Assembly: GCF_027887165.1 (NCBI RefSeq)
Contig: NC_077235.1
Location: forward strand, 4,967,378-5,031,377
DNA length: 64,000 nucleotides
Origin: Monodelphis domestica
Lineage: Eukaryota > Chordata > Mammalia > Didelphimorphia > Didelphidae
Direction: 5' to 3'
The position numbers and the translations under genes were made by a program. The notes under the pieces are model-generated. The model did not search any database. It was given only the letters and a program-made list of their open reading frames with translations, and was not told the origin of the DNA. Shown piece after piece: positions 11,198-23,485 of this stretch (position 1 is its first letter; the number at the start of each line of letters is the position of its first letter).

Positions 11198-12070
11198 AGC
11201 TGGACCCTCAGGCACCTGGCCGTGAACCTGGGCCTTTGCCAAGCCCCAAAGTGACCTTCAAAGGTAAATGGGGGCAGGGGGGGCTCAGGGAGGGGATGAA
11301 GACCCCTGGGATCCCCTGGGCACCGAGGGAAAACTGAGGCCTGCGGGAGGAGGGGTTTGGTGGGAGAGACTGAGGCACATGGAGGAAGGCGATGGAGGCA
11401 TCATCAGAAAGGAGGCAGCCCTCAATTAACCAGAGAGGAAGGGCTCTCAGGCATGGCTCAGGGCCAGAAAAAGGGGGGCCTTGGGCGTAGGAGAAGGCCT
11501 GGGCCCTCAGAGCAGATGGAATCCAAACACGCAAGGCCTATTAGCAAGGAAGCCCAGCCTGAAGGAAAGAAGCCCTGACTGAGCCCATCTGTCAGGGTAG
11601 GCGTCAGGGCTCGTAGGGGCTCGCCGAGTCCATTCCCCCCATTTTGCAGAGTGAGCAATGGAGGCTCCAAAGAAAGAAAGCAAAAGGAGGCAGAAAAGAG
11701 AGTGAGAAAAGGACGAGGAGGGGCCAGCATTGCAGACGTGAGGGCGGCCAGTGAAAATGCCCAGAGTTGGCGTGTCTCGAGGCAGGAAGCGTGGGGAGGC
11801 CACTGGCACTAGAAGGAGTCAACGGCTGGAGAGGAGGAAGCGACCACGTTATGGGGATGCTCTGGTGCTGTGGGTGGGAATCAGGGGCCAGTGGGCTTTT
11901 CCATGCCCTGGCCTTTGGGAACATCCCTCTGGCAGCTGACGGGAGCTGGGCCGGAGTGGGGAGAGGCTGGAGGCAGGGAGACCTCCCTCCCGCCCAGCAG
12001 AATCCGCCTGCAGCAAGGGGTGGCAGAGGAGAGAAGGGAGCAGAGACCAGAGATGCAGGAAGGGAAGAGA

Positions 12071-12091
12071 GGGTTAGGGTTAGGGTTAGGG
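12071..12091 (+). repeat. Interstitial telomere-type repeat, (GGGTTA)3GGG
   Basis: Four GGG runs separated by TTA, an exact vertebrate telomeric G-quadruplex unit. A purine-rich (GGGAA)n stretch follows to about 12109. Confidence 0.95.
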
Positions 12092-12599
12092 AAGGGAAGG
12101 GAAGGGAGGGCCAGCCGAGGGAGCCGGGGAAAGAGTGGGAGCAAGTGGGGGCCGAGGGGGCGAGCCCGAGGGCCTAGGAGGACGTCTGCACAGGGCATGC
12201 TGGGAAGAGGAGAGCGCCCAGCGCATGGTCATCGATGGCAGGTCCACTTCAAGATGTCTGAGAGGCAGATGGAGATGAGAGACTGCAAGGGAGAAGAGAG
12301 GTTTGGGGTGGCCAGATAGAGCTAAGTGGGAATCCTCTGCAGAGGGCCGGTCCTCAAAGGGGCTACGGCTTGTGGCCTCTGAGCAGCCGGTGGCCACTGT
12401 GGACTGTGCGGGTCCGGGCCTCTGCAGCAGCAGATCAGGCCATCCTGCCCTGGCTTTTTGGCCACCTGCCTGCTTGGGAGGCAGCTCCCCCTCCCCCAGG
12501 CTCCGCAGGAGCTAGAAATTAATTTCCTCAGCCTTTGTGAGAGAGTCTTTGGTAACAGGCCGCCGCTCCACCAGTGCCCAGAGAAGCCTGTCTACTGGC

Positions 12600-12614
12600 T
12601 ATTGCCATGGAAAC
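12600..12614. promoter_or_regulatory. RFX/X-box-like palindrome
   Basis: ATTGCCATGGAAAC matches most positions of the RFX palindrome. It sits in a unique, non-repetitive stretch at 12.50-12.66 kb. Confidence 0.35.
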
Positions 12615-12829
12615 GGGAATCTAGCTAAGCATCTCGGCAGCCTTTGGCGAGACTGCCTGCAGGGAGGCTAAATTGGCTGGAGCAGTCACGTCCTGAGTGC
12701 TCTAACGAGGGGGCCCTCCTAGCCCCGACCCCCCACCGCTGCCCCTCCACCTTTGGACAAGGGGAGTCAGCTGGATTGAAAGCCAGTTATCCAATTTTTT
12801 CAAAGCTAAGTCCCTTGACCTCTGGTTAA

Positions 12830-14260
12830 GGAGCCCTGTTGGTGATCTTGCTTCGTTGGCCACCCTGGTCAGTACTGATTCCCCATTTTCATATCATACC
12901 TCCTACTCACTAGTGGTGAGGGGGTAGTCAGAATCCCCCCACCATTGTCCTGCAGCCTCTCCTCCTTTGATGCTCGTGCTATTCAAACTGATCACCTCAT
13001 CCAGATCCTGTTGGCAGTTAGCTCCCACTCACCCCCTCTCCTTAGGACAGTCCCTTTCTTCCTCAGAGACCCCAGTACTTGGCTCATAGCCTTTCTCTCC
13101 ATCTCAACCCCTGTTCTTATATTTGGAGACTTCAACAGACAATATGGATACTCCCTTAAACAGAAACTCCTCATTCCTCCATTTCCTAGATTCTCGCGCC
13201 CTTCTCATCCACTCCATCTTAGCTGTAAGCGGAGACGCCCATGGCCTTGGTCTTTCCATCATCCACAAGTGCTCTACTTCCATGAGTTCCAAAACGATCT
13301 GATTCTAACCTTTCATCACTCCAGCCTTCTTTAACTCTATTTTTCAGCCTCCCCTCACTCTGAAGCCCTCCTCTCCGCTGTTCTTTTCTCAAGTTATCAC
13401 TCCTACATTGGCTAGACTTCCTTTGCTTCCCTAGCATGAACCAAATTGATTCCCTACTGGCCTCTGCACTGGAGGCTCCCTATCCTGTCATTGATCATAC
13501 CTTGCCGAATCCAAACCTTGCCAAATCCAAATCTTGGCTCTTGGAATTCATGGGTGGTATCTTCTCTAGAAGACTGCCTCCTGTCACCCCCAATGTCTCT
13601 CTAACCTTCAGTCTCTGCCTGGCAACAGGCTGCCTCTTCACTGCCCACAAATATGCCCATCTCCTCATCCTTCAAAAAATCCTCACTTCTTCGGATCATT
13701 CCTGCTAGCTACACATAGTAGGGGTCATACAGGTACTAGCCGTTATTATTAGATATCTTGTCGTCCTCATCTCTTTGATCTCCAGTCCCACATCACCCAC
13801 CTGATTTTGGACATATTGCATCAAATGTCTCATAGGCATCTCAAGCTCAACATGTTCAGAAAAGGACTGATCTCTCCCTTCTTCCCAACTCCCCTGTTAT
13901 TTTCAGAGTCATCTTGGACTTCCCATTCTCTCTCTCCATAGCCAATCTCTTACCCCATCTTGTCATTTGATCTCTCCTCTATGTCCTCTTCTCTCCATTG
14001 GCCAAGCCAGCGTCCTGGCACATCATCACCTGAACCGTTGAGATGACCCTCTCATTGGCTTTCCTGTTTCTAGCCTCTCTGCATTCAGATCCATCCTCCA
14101 CTGAGCCCCCAAGGTGATCTTGCTAAAAGCCCAGGCCTGCCCACATCACTGTCTCCTTGATAAATCCCACTGGCTTCGCTTCCTGTTCAGAAAACAAATA
14201 TCCCGGTAACACTCACTGCTCTGGCCCCCACTGCTTCAAGAGCAGGCGGGTTATATCTTC
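12830..14260. other. Noncoding stretch, possibly decayed ancient LINE
   Basis: This pyrimidine-biased sequence contains a short + strand peptide with a 'FGDFN' motif (near 13123) reminiscent of the endonuclease domain of L2/CR1-type LINEs, but I cannot define ends or a family. From 14260 to 15260 I see nothing recognisable. Confidence 0.3.
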
Positions 14261-15261
14261 ACTCCTGCTCAGTTAAGGGATTTCCAGGAGCTGAGGGTAT
14301 CATTGTTTCGAGCCCCCACTGATGGGATAGTCACAATTGGAGCAAGTGTGTTCTTGCACTCCACTTACAGCCAGATTCTTTTTTAAAAAGGAATGCTTAT
14401 TTCAAAACGATAATAACAAATATGCAAACACATCCCAATGCCTGGGGTAGGATCCCCTTGTGCACGGCCACCTCATGCTCTGGAAAGGGAATTTGGTTCA
14501 CAGGTTAGCTCAGTTACTTTATAGAAACATCCCAAATTCCAGGGCCAAAGCCCTCCTTGGGCTCGAGTCCCAGGTGCCTTAACTTGGCAGGGCATCTCTG
14601 CTGGGATGGCAAGCTGTAGCATCCCTCCTGGAATCCTGGCTCTGAGGTTGCCACGGCTGGAACTCCCAGTCCCAGGAGGATCATTGCTGTTACCTAGAAC
14701 TGAGGACAAACATAACAGAACAGAAACAAACACCGGGCTGGCTCATGGGGCCTAAAAAGGTGGGGCAAGAGAAGCAAGCTATTCTGGCCTCCCAGGTTCA
14801 ATTCATAGACCCCACATTCACTCTTTCTGGACTCCGGAAAGAACTAGCAGGAAAGAGAGCAAGACGGTTCCAACCTGGTAGTTATAAAGATGCAGTCTGA
14901 TCTGGCTACAGTAATGGAGAGGGGCTGTTAGCAGCCGCGTCATAAAGAAAAGGATGCCTTCTCTCAGAAGCAGAGTAGCTCCAAATTATGTGACTGAGGC
15001 ACGCTCCAGTTCCACATGGATATGTATGTCATACATGTGTAGATGGGTGGGTGGATGTTGCTTAGTTGTCAATACTGTTGAATACAAAATTCTTATCTGA
15101 AATTTTTGATGGAAAGATTTTTTCCTATTTGACCATTTCTTGTCTTAAACTAGAATTCATTTTGCTTCTATAAAAACTTTTCCATTTCATGTAACCAAAA
15201 TGACCTCTTCTATCTCTTGTGATTGCCTCTGTTCCTTATTTGATTAAAAATTCATCTCTTT

Positions 15262-15468
15262 AGGAGCATCTAGGTGGCTAGTGGATAGAGTGCCAGGCCT
15301 AGAAACAGGAGCTCCTGGGTTCCAAACTGGCCTCAGATACTTCCTGGCTGTGTGACCCTGGGCAAGTCACTTAACACCAAGTACCTAACCCGTATCACTC
15401 TCCTGTCTTGGAACCAATACTTGGTACTGATTCTAAGACAGAAGAAGAGTTCAAAAAAAAGAATCCAT
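15262..15468 (+). mobile_element. tRNA-derived marsupial SINE
   Basis: Complete copy with head 'aggtggctagtggatagagtgcc', core 'gtgtgaccctgggcaagtcac' and an A-rich end. Flanking 'attcatctctt' on the left and 'atccatctcctt' on the right look like a diverged target-site duplication. Confidence 0.9.
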
Positions 15469-15469
15469 C

Positions 15470-16400
15470 TCCTTTGACCCAAAGATTCTCCTATTAGCCA
15501 GATACTTCAAGGAGGTCATTGATAATAAGAAAGGCCCCACATATACCAAAAATGTAGAGCTGCTTTGTTGTAGCAAAGGGTTGGCAATCGATTGGATGCC
15601 CATCAGTCAGGGAAAGGTTGAATTAATTGTGGTACCCAAATGCAACAGATTACCACTGGGTTAGAAACAACAACAAGTATGATAAATACAGAGATATATG
15701 GAGGAAAGATTTATATTATTTAGTGCAGTGATGGCGAACCTTTTAGAGCCTGAGGGCCCAAATTGCAACCCTCATACCACATGACAGCCCCCTGCCTTAC
15801 CTCAGACAGGGGAGTGAGGAAGCACTCCCATTGGGCTGCTGGACAGAGCGCTGGGTCATGTGAGAAATATCCTCAGGTGTGTATACACAGGAGGAAGGGG
15901 GCAGCCCAATCCCACAAGGGAGCCGTGGATTAGACAACCTAGACCTACTGCATAATGAAGCAGAGCCAGGAAAATAAGGAACACCTAGACCTTTCATTTG
16001 CAATGTAAATGAAAAGAAGGGTCTTGGCAAAACAATGGAAAGCAGTTGTTGCAGACTGCAAAAAGCAAAACTGTTCTAGGAGAGAAGACACTTTCTTCCG
16101 CTCTTTTGCAGAAGGGGGAGGTCCACGAGTGTGGAATCTTACATAGATTTTTCCAAATATTGATTCATTTTGTGGAGTTAAAAAATTGTTTTCCTCTTTT
16201 TTTCTTAAAAAATTAGGCTTTCTCATTCAGGATGGCTTACTTGGGAGGGATACTGAGAGAAATGTAGCTGCTATAAAAACGGAAGACAGACCAATAAAAA
16301 TGTATTCTTAAAAAGTGAAGTAATGAAGAGCAAACAGAACCAGGAGAATGAACTTACTGTACTGCCCACTCTCCTATAATGCCCCACCTCCCGCCATGAA
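15470..16400 (+). mobile_element. Old LINE-1 3' fragment, interrupted
   Basis: 15480-15720 matches the LINE-1 region after ORF2 ('tcctttgaccc', 'attggatgcccatcagtc', 'aattgtggtacc'). Further pieces appear near 15945 and 16325 ('aacagaaccaggagaatgaac'). A hAT-type fragment interrupts it. Confidence 0.6.
15725..15900 (+). mobile_element. hAT-type nonautonomous DNA transposon fragment
   Basis: It begins with 'cagtgatggcgaaccttttag', a hAT/Charlie-like terminus, and continues 'cagacaggggagtgaggaag ... cattgggctgctgg'. A second copy with the same internal sequence lies at 54.95 kb, and terminal fragments at 19.98 and 31.44 kb. Confidence 0.65.
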
Positions 16401-16529
16401 GATACCTTCCTTCATCCTCCACCCCCACTGTCCCTCCACACTTCCAGACTCCTTTAACCTTTCTTTTCCCATTTGAATAGAAGCTCCTTGAGGACAGGAA
16501 CTCTTTCTTTCTGCTTGCTATCACTTGCC

Positions 16530-16830
16530 ATCACTTGGCACTCATGTCTGCCACATAGCTATTGGAGGTGGTGGTGTTAGCGATGCCCGAGAAACAACAA
16601 TTAAAAATGCTACCCATCTTGTAACATGCATTTAATGGACTAAATATGCACAAAGAGATCCATTTTGGGACTGGCCATGGGAATTGTTTTCCTTGGCTAG
16701 GCATGTTTGTTATGAGTTTTGTTTTTCTTTTCCTTGGGTGGGAGATAAGAGGAAAACAATACCATACACATATGAAATAATAAAATAAATGCTTTTTCCT
16801 TAAAAAAGAATACATTTGCTACATACATCT
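16530..16830 (+). mobile_element. Old LINE 3'-end fragment
   Basis: The segment 'tttccttggctaggcatg ... ttttgtttttcttttccttgggtggga ... aataaaataaatgc' is repeated in diverged form at 23.33 and 62.40 kb. All end in A-rich tails on the + strand. Confidence 0.55.
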
Positions 16831-16914
16831 GTGAAAAGCATTTGATTTGACTTGTTCCAAGTCATCCCAAATTCATTATGCAATATGATGCTGGTCGGAG
16901 CCTAATTTCTGCCA

Positions 16915-17166
16915 GGCGGCCTTCCAGTTTTCCTAGTTTTGTTGGTGGTAGTGAGTCGTTTCAGTTGTGTCCAGCTCTTCATGACCCCTTTTATGGTTTT
17001 CTTGGCAAAGATACTGAAATAGTTTGCCATTTCCTTCTTCAGCTCATTTGAAAGATGAGGAAACTGGGACAGGCAGGGCAAAGTAATTGGTCTTTGGTCA
17101 CACAGCCATTTAAGGACTCCTTGACTCCAGGGTTGGTGCTCTATCCATTGCACCACCTAAATGCCC
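16915..17166 (-). mobile_element. tRNA-derived SINE (MAR1-like), nearly complete
   Basis: Minus orientation with a well-kept tail ('gtcgtttcagttgtgtccag', 'tttcttggcaaagatactg') on the left and the tRNA-like head ('tctatccattgcaccacc') on the right. Confidence 0.9.
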
Positions 17167-17407
17167 CTTCCCAGTAGTTCTTATCAAAGAGGCAGTAATT
17201 TCCTAAATAATTGATGCATTGGAGTTTACTAAACCTTAGGTTAATGCGTTCTATCTTTTCTGGTTTTTGTTTCATCGATGCACTTTTCTATTTTTTAACC
17301 AATACCAAATGGTTTTGATGACTGCTCCTTTGTGATATTGTTTGAGCTCAAGAAGGGCCACTCCCCCTGCATTCTTAGTTGTTTCCATTATTTGCCTTTA
17401 CCTTCTA

Positions 17408-17607
17408 GTTCAGGGAATGACAAACTCTAGCTTGGGGTCCCCTGTTTTGGAATGGCTCACAAGCTAAGAATGAGTTCGACATTTTACAAGTTTTATTCTA
17501 TTTAAAAAGGTACTAAGCAGTTCTTAGCTCCCTACAAAAACCAGTGCTGGCTGGATTTGGCCACTGGCCTGAGGTTTGCAGAAACTCATTCTCAGTATTT
17601 CATTCCC
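17408..17607. mobile_element. hAT-type DNA transposon fragment
   Basis: Ends read 'cagggaatgacaaactctagc' on the left and 'ctggcctgaggtttgcagaa' on the right, imperfect inverted termini of the hAT/MER5-like kind. Confidence 0.5.
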
Positions 17608-17825
17608 CTAAATGAATCGGGGCATTATTTTACTGAGTTCTGTAAAGTAGCCCTTTGACAGTCTGGCATATGTAGTGTAAAAACTATAAATGAATTGCAG
17701 TTTTGATGAAATTGGCATGGCCCAATTATAAATACTGAATATTCCTCCAGCTATTTAAGTTGTTCTTTGTTTAAGGAGTACTTTGGAATGGAATCTAGGC
17801 CTCAAATAATTTATGTATTAAAAAA

Positions 17826-18000
17826 AAACCTTACTTGTGTATTGGTTCCAAGGCAGAAGAGAGGTAAGTGTTAGGTAATGGGGGTCAAGTGACTTGCCCA
17901 GGGTCATCCAGCTAGGAAGTTTCTGAAGCCAGATGTGAACCCAGGCCCTCCTGTCTCTGGGCCTGGCTCTCTGTCTACTGAGCCACCCAGCTGTCCCCTA
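17826..18000 (-). mobile_element. tRNA-derived marsupial SINE
   Basis: Tail 'gtgtattggttccaaggcagaag' on the left and head 'ctactgagccacccagctg' on the right. Confidence 0.9.
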
Positions 18001-18665
18001 TTTTATGTATTTTTGAGTTATTCTGAGGTGAGCTTTTTCCTCTTCTTGCCTCCTGGATTTTGTTATTCTTATACAGAACTGTTACTGATTTGGAGGGTCT
18101 ATTTTGTACCACAACTTTGCTGAAGCTTTTGTCTTGGTGCTATTGCTGACACCCTAGGGTTTTCTAAGTGATCCATCATGTCACCAGCAGATGGGATTTG
18201 TTCAACCTTCTCTTTTCCTGTCTTCATGCCTCTAATTGTCTCTTGCCATTGCTATGGCTAGTGTTTCTAGAATTCCATGAAAGAATAGTGGGGAGAGTGC
18301 TTTACTCCTTTTCCAAGCAGCTCTTTGATTGCAGAGCAGGAAAGACTTTCCTTCTTGGGAATCCTCTCTACCAATACAATTTCTCCCCACACTGTGTACA
18401 TAGAACTCAGTTTCCCCTCACGTGTGTTGGGGTTGTGTGTGCTACTACATATGTGGGCAGACATGACTCCTGCTCCGAGAAGACAATGTTGAGCCCAATG
18501 CTGTAGTTCTCCATACAAGACTGAATGAGCTGCTTTCAGAGACATTCTTAGGAGAGACACATAGGTGGGGGGACACTCCAGAGGAGTGGTGGTGAGCAAG
18601 AAAAGAAAAGCAAAGGAAATAAGCATTTCCATATAATATAGAACTGCACTAAAAGTGTGGGGTTT

Positions 18666-18866
18666 TTTTAAACCCTCACCTTCCACCTTAGAATCAATAC
18701 TGTGTATTGGTTCCAAGGCAGAAGAGTGGTAAGGACTGGGCAATGGGGGTCAAGTGACTTGCCTAAGGTCACACAGCTGGGAAGTATCTGAGGTCAGATT
18801 TGAACCCAGGACTTCCCATTTCTAGGTCTGCCTCTCAACTCACTGAGCCACCCAGCTCCCTGGCCT
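18666..18866 (-). mobile_element. tRNA-derived marsupial SINE
   Basis: Nearly complete minus-strand copy, from 'aaaccctcaccttccacctt' to 'ctcactgagccacccagctc'. Confidence 0.92.
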
Positions 18867-19089
18867 CCCACAGCTGCCAGTGTTTTTTAAAATCATTTTG
18901 AGAAAGACTTTGGATAGAGTATATGCATGGGAATCTGACCCCATCATTCTCCTGAATTGCTTCAAATTCTCAAGCATATTGAGAAAGGGCCTTCTATGGG
19001 TGAGGCAGTTCTGTCTCCTAACTTGAATTGCGAGCTCATCTCGTTTCCTGCTCAAGAGCTCACTCAAACTCTTGTGTCTTTGGTATGTT

Positions 19090-19700
19090 CCTTCATTAAA
19101 AATCAGTTTATTGATTTGCTTGTTTCTTACGTCAAAATTCCAGGTATCTCCCTCCCTCCCTCCCTCCCCTCCTTGTACTAGGGACAGCATCATGTAACAA
19201 AAAGGTACAGGTATACATAAAACTGTTAGGCATATTTCTACTTCACAGCTCTTTCTCTGGAGTTGGACACACAGAAGTCATTCTTCAAACAGTATTTCTG
19301 TTACCGTAGGTAATGTTTTCCTGGTTCTGCGTGTTTTGCTTTTCATAATTCTCACAGGTCTTTCCATGTCTTTTAAAAAATTAACCCGGGGGGCAGCTGG
19401 GTGGCTCAGTGGATTGAGAGCCAGGCCTAGAAATGAAAGGTCCTGAATTCAAATCTTGCCTCAGATACTTCCCTGCTGTGTGACTGGCAAGTTATAATCC
19501 CCATTGCCTAGCCTGAACAGCTTCTTTATCTGGGAATCTATACTTAATATCAATTCTAAGACAGAAGGTAACAGTTAAAAAATCAACCTGTTCCTCATTT
19601 CTTATGACACAGTGATATTGCCTTGACTTATTCAGCCATTCCCCAATGCATGGGCATGTTCTAGTCAGTATAATGGCCACTGGTTTTGGTTGGCTCTCTT
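19090..19700 (-). mobile_element. Old LINE-1 3' UTR fragment, split by a SINE
   Basis: Minus-strand LINE-1 3' sequence at 19200-19380 (compare 'ttttcctggttctg') and 19585-19700 ('ttattcagccattccccaatgcatgggcat'). A (CCCT)n run lies near 19150-19168. Confidence 0.65.
19386..19585 (+). mobile_element. tRNA-derived marsupial SINE
   Basis: Head 'gggcagctgggtggctcagtgg' and A-rich 3' end. Flanks 'ttaaaaaattaacc' and 'ttaaaaaatcaacc' are a target-site duplication with one mismatch, placing the insertion inside the LINE-1 3' UTR. Confidence 0.92.
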
Positions 19701-19984
19701 GTTTGGATGATGGGTTTATTTCCTATTCACTATTTGTGATGGTATTTTGTGTAACTAGCATTTGGTGGGAAGGTGATAAGCTGGTGGGTGTAACTTAAGA
19801 GCTATTCTCTCTCCCTCAAAAATGACCAGGGAAGTGGCCTTTGTTCTGAACCTATCATCTCTTAACCTACCAATATTTCAGGGATGTCAAATAGATACAC
19901 TCCTCTCAGTAGGCTCTGAGGTGCTCCTGGAGCCTGAAGTTCCTTTCCCCCAACTAGTAAACTGGTGCTACAGGCACAGCTCTA

Positions 19985-20110
19985 GGTCAGCGATGGTGAA
20001 CCTTTTAGAAAGGGAATGCCTGGCCCAGGCCCACCCCACCGCCAGCTGGATTCACTTGAGTGTTATCTCCTCCTGATCCTTTTCTATTTGCTCTGAGATG
20101 AAGCAAAGTC
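19985..20110 (+). mobile_element. hAT-type terminal fragment
   Basis: Begins 'tcagcgatggtgaaccttttag', the same terminus as at 15.73 kb. The right boundary is uncertain. The stretch 20.1-21.8 kb shows nothing else I can assign. Confidence 0.45.
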
Positions 20111-21834
20111 CCCACTTTTGCAAGATGACCACTATCTCCTGGCCTCTCTGGGAGGCAAGGCACCATTGTACAGAAAGCTCCATTTCTCCCTAAGCTGGAG
20201 TGAGACTCTAAGGGGTTAAAAGTTGAGGCTTGCACAAACTTGGCTTCTCTCCTCCTCCACCTCCCGCCTTACTGCTAAGGCTAAGGAGGCACAACAGAGC
20301 TAGGTTGCTCCCTCTCCAGTACTTATTAGCTCAGTTAAGAGTTGCCTCCTGAGAGACCAGAGATTTCACTCATTCCAACTCCTTCCTTCTCTTCCAATAT
20401 TCTAGGCAGCAGCGAGCAGCCATCCATCTGCATCAGCGTGCTCTTTGGCTCTGGGTTGTACAGAGATGGCACCTCAGAGCCATTGAGGACAAAGGGCAAC
20501 AGGAGGGGGCTGTTAGAAGATGCCCCTCTGAGGAGCATTAGCAAAAGAAGCTCAAGTGAAAGGGTAAGGAGAGAGTAGTTTGCATTAGCAAAGACCTTCT
20601 CAGTGGAGCAACTCTTTCGTCCTCACTTCTCCAGGTTCTAGGAGATGTTCCTGGACAGGCTGGCTGCCCATGCCAGTGACAGAAAGGAATCCTATTCATC
20701 CCACTGTCAGGCAAGGTAAGACATGGTGAAATGTGATCCCATCATCAGCCTCTGGAGCCCCCCCCCCCACCTGCCCAAGAGCCACAGCTGCTGCAAAGGA
20801 GGAGCCACTGTTCTTTCTCCTTCTGGCAGGTGTAGCCAAGGGGCACCATGAGCCCCTGAAGGACAGGAGAGCAGCCAGCCCCCATTAGAGGAAGCATGCT
20901 AATTAAGGAACAATTGGAGTAGGGCAGGCTACAGAAATAGCACGGTGTTTTTCCCCAAGCTGTTGCTGAAATCTACCCCACAGTGGCCCCTGGAACAGTG
21001 AGGCACCTGCTGGGTTCCCTTTTCTGCTGGATTCTGTCCCTTAGCTACTTGGGAGGTTTCAGCAGAAAGGATTCCCCTCCACTCCCCCCACACCCTCTTT
21101 CTTCTTTACTAGACTTGTAGCAGGTTAGGGAAAAGGAGAGGCTGCCCCCCACCCCCATCCAGCAAAGCTTATGCCACGAGCCCACTAAATTCTCCCTAAC
21201 AGGGGCCACTGGGGATGGGGGAGCTGGAGGGCAAGGGAGATAGATCCATGGCTAGTCTACCCCCAGCTTCCATTCAGCAGGCCAATAGCACCCCACTTCA
21301 GCCAAGGAGCTGGTGAATACATTAGAACTACTCCCAACTTTCTCCCCAACTCTAAGTGGAAATCCACCAGGTCATTCCTATGTTGTATGCAATATGTGTG
21401 TGGCAACATGTGTGTGCTTCTGGAATCTCACTTTCCAACCTATACTGACTGTGAATGAGACTCCCCATCCCAGACAATGCTGGCTATTAAGGCACCGGGA
21501 GGTTTCAGCCATGCCAGGCTACTACACGCCAGCCAGTGCTGAAATCTGCTCAGTCCTTCAAGGCATTCTTAAGTTCCAGTCCTTCTGGTTTGCTAACGGA
21601 TTGTTCCGATCACTTCTTCCTCCCCTCCATTCCCACACGCTTGCAGAGCTTTCTATCCACATCTCTTCACTGTCATAACTGATGTGAGGCATTGATTTCA
21701 TTTCAAGCCTGATACAATGCCAGGTACCTAGTAGGTATTTAATAAAGGCATTTCATTAACGAGCTATAGATAGGCAAAATAACAGGTCTGGGTCTTTCCA
21801 CAGAACCAAGATCCTGTGGAACAAAGAAGAAGGG

Positions 21835-21955
21835 CACATGTGACCTTGGGCAGGTCATTCAACTTCCCTGGGCCTCAGTTTCCTCTCTTGTCAAATGAGG
21901 GGCTTGGACTAGACGGCCTCTGAGCTCCCTTCCAGATCCAGCAAGCATCTTTTTC
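21835..21955 (+). mobile_element. MIR-type SINE fragment
   Basis: Contains 'tgaccttgggcaggtcattcaac' and 'gggcctcagtttcctctcttgtcaaatgag'. Confidence 0.75.
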
Positions 21956-22659
21956 TATCCCAAGGGCCCAGATGTAGAATGTGAGAGAGGACCACTACCT
22001 TCTTTGAGGCTGGGTGGTCTTCCTGTTTAGCAAAGTCTTATTCTAGATGGTTTCTTCTCCTGTACAGGACCTGGCTGACTAGTGGGGCAGGCAGGCAGGT
22101 GGTCAATCTGACTGTTTCATCTGTAAAAAGTGAGTGGTGAGCCTAATGTCTGAAGCAAGATTTTGGGAAGTGACGCTGCCTTCAGACTAGAGAGATTTAT
22201 TTGGGAGCTCTGCAGGGGTCAGTGCCTGTCACTGCAGCCAGTCTCTTCTATAATTAAGTGAGAGCCCGCCCCGTGCTTGGCAGGGGCCAAGACCCTCGCT
22301 TATAGGAGTAGAATGCGTGTTGGCTGAGGCTGAGCTGTCAGGGAAACCAGGATTCAGCATTTGGCCACTCAGAATCCAGAGGAAGTTTCGTGGATTCGTG
22401 GTGAAAAGCCTCTCGGAGTGCAAAGTAACAGTTTCCAATGCCCCAAACTCCACTGCGGATGGAAGCTCAACATCTCCCTTTAAGAGTATGAATCCCAGGG
22501 CCATGTCTCTGACAAAAAGGGGTTGTCTCCAAGCCTCATATTGGAATTCTTGCCATTTCAAGCTTTCGTGTCTGGGGATGAACCTGGAGAGGGCTTGGGG
22601 CAAGGGAGTCTCATGAGCAAGCCGGGCTATGAGCTAATCGAATTGGATCAATGGTAAGG

Positions 22660-22995
22660 GATTTCATTCGACAAACATCCATTAGACACCGATTAGATAA
22701 CAAACTCTTGAGCTGAGGGGTAGGGAAAATACAAAGAAGTATAAGGTATGAACCTTGCCCTCAGGGAGATTACAGTCTCTTGGGCTAAGCGGCATACCCA
22801 ATAGCAAACACACTCAGCTGAATAGGAAAGATGATGAAGGAGAGCTACAAAGTGCTGGAAGGTCGGGAGACCACATCTGACTGAGGAGATCAGGAAAGAC
22901 TGAATGGAGGACATGGCGTGTGACCTGGACCTTGAAGACTGGGTAGGCACTTTAGGCAGAGGGTACAGATATAAACAAAGACCCAGGGGCAGGAT
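22660..22995 (+). mobile_element. Ancient interspersed repeat, family not assigned
   Basis: The pattern 'gacaaacatccattagacacc ... accttgccctcagggagattacagtct ... gacctggaccttgaag' recurs in diverged form at 24.26, 25.82 and 42.93 kb. It is a multi-copy old element. Confidence 0.5.
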
Positions 22996-22998
22996 AAC

Positions 22999-23170
22999 TC
23001 TTACCTCCTGTCTTAGAATCAATACCGTGTATTGGTTTCAAGGCAGAAGAACAGTAAGGGCTTGGCTATGGGGATTAGTTAAATGACTTGCCCAGGGTCA
23101 CACAGCTAGGAAGCATCTGAGGCCAGATCTGAACCCCAGGACCTCCTGTCTCCCAACTGCCCCCAAGGTA
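22999..23170 (-). mobile_element. tRNA-derived marsupial SINE, head-truncated
   Basis: Tail 'ctcctgtcttagaatcaatac' is on the left. The core includes 'cagggtcacacagctagg'. The head is partly lost. Confidence 0.85.
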
Positions 23171-23329
23171 GTGATATTTAAAGAACACTGACTGGCCCAG
23201 TTTAACTACAGCATAAGATGTATGTGAAGGAGGGCAAAAAAATCTCTAAAGCTGAGATGCTGGGTAACTATAGATCATGGAAAGCTTTGAATTTCCATGT
23301 AGATCCAGATCTCAATATATTCATATAGC

Positions 23330-23485
23330 TATAGATGTGGAAATGGGGTTTTCTTGACTATACCTATTTGTAGCAAGGGTTTTGTTTTTGTTTTTCTCTT
23401 TCTTCATGGGTAGAGCAAAGGTGGTAGTAGAGAGAAGACAGATCTTTGTCCATTGAAAAAGATCATTAAAAAAGAAAGCCTGGAA
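23330..23485 (+). mobile_element. Old LINE 3'-end fragment
   Basis: 'tttcttgactatacctatttgtagcaag' and the A-rich end match the fragments at 16.67 and 62.55 kb. Confidence 0.55.

Larger units (their letters stand above)
17170..18300 (-). mobile_element. Old LINE-1 ORF2 fragment, split by two later insertions
   Basis: Minus-strand ORF2 remnants resemble the region around 'IKTIWYW' in the young copies ('aaccaataccaaatggttttgatgactgctcc'). Further ORF2 pieces lie at 17610-17815 and 18000-18290. It is interrupted by a hAT-like piece and a SINE, so it predates both. Confidence 0.65.
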
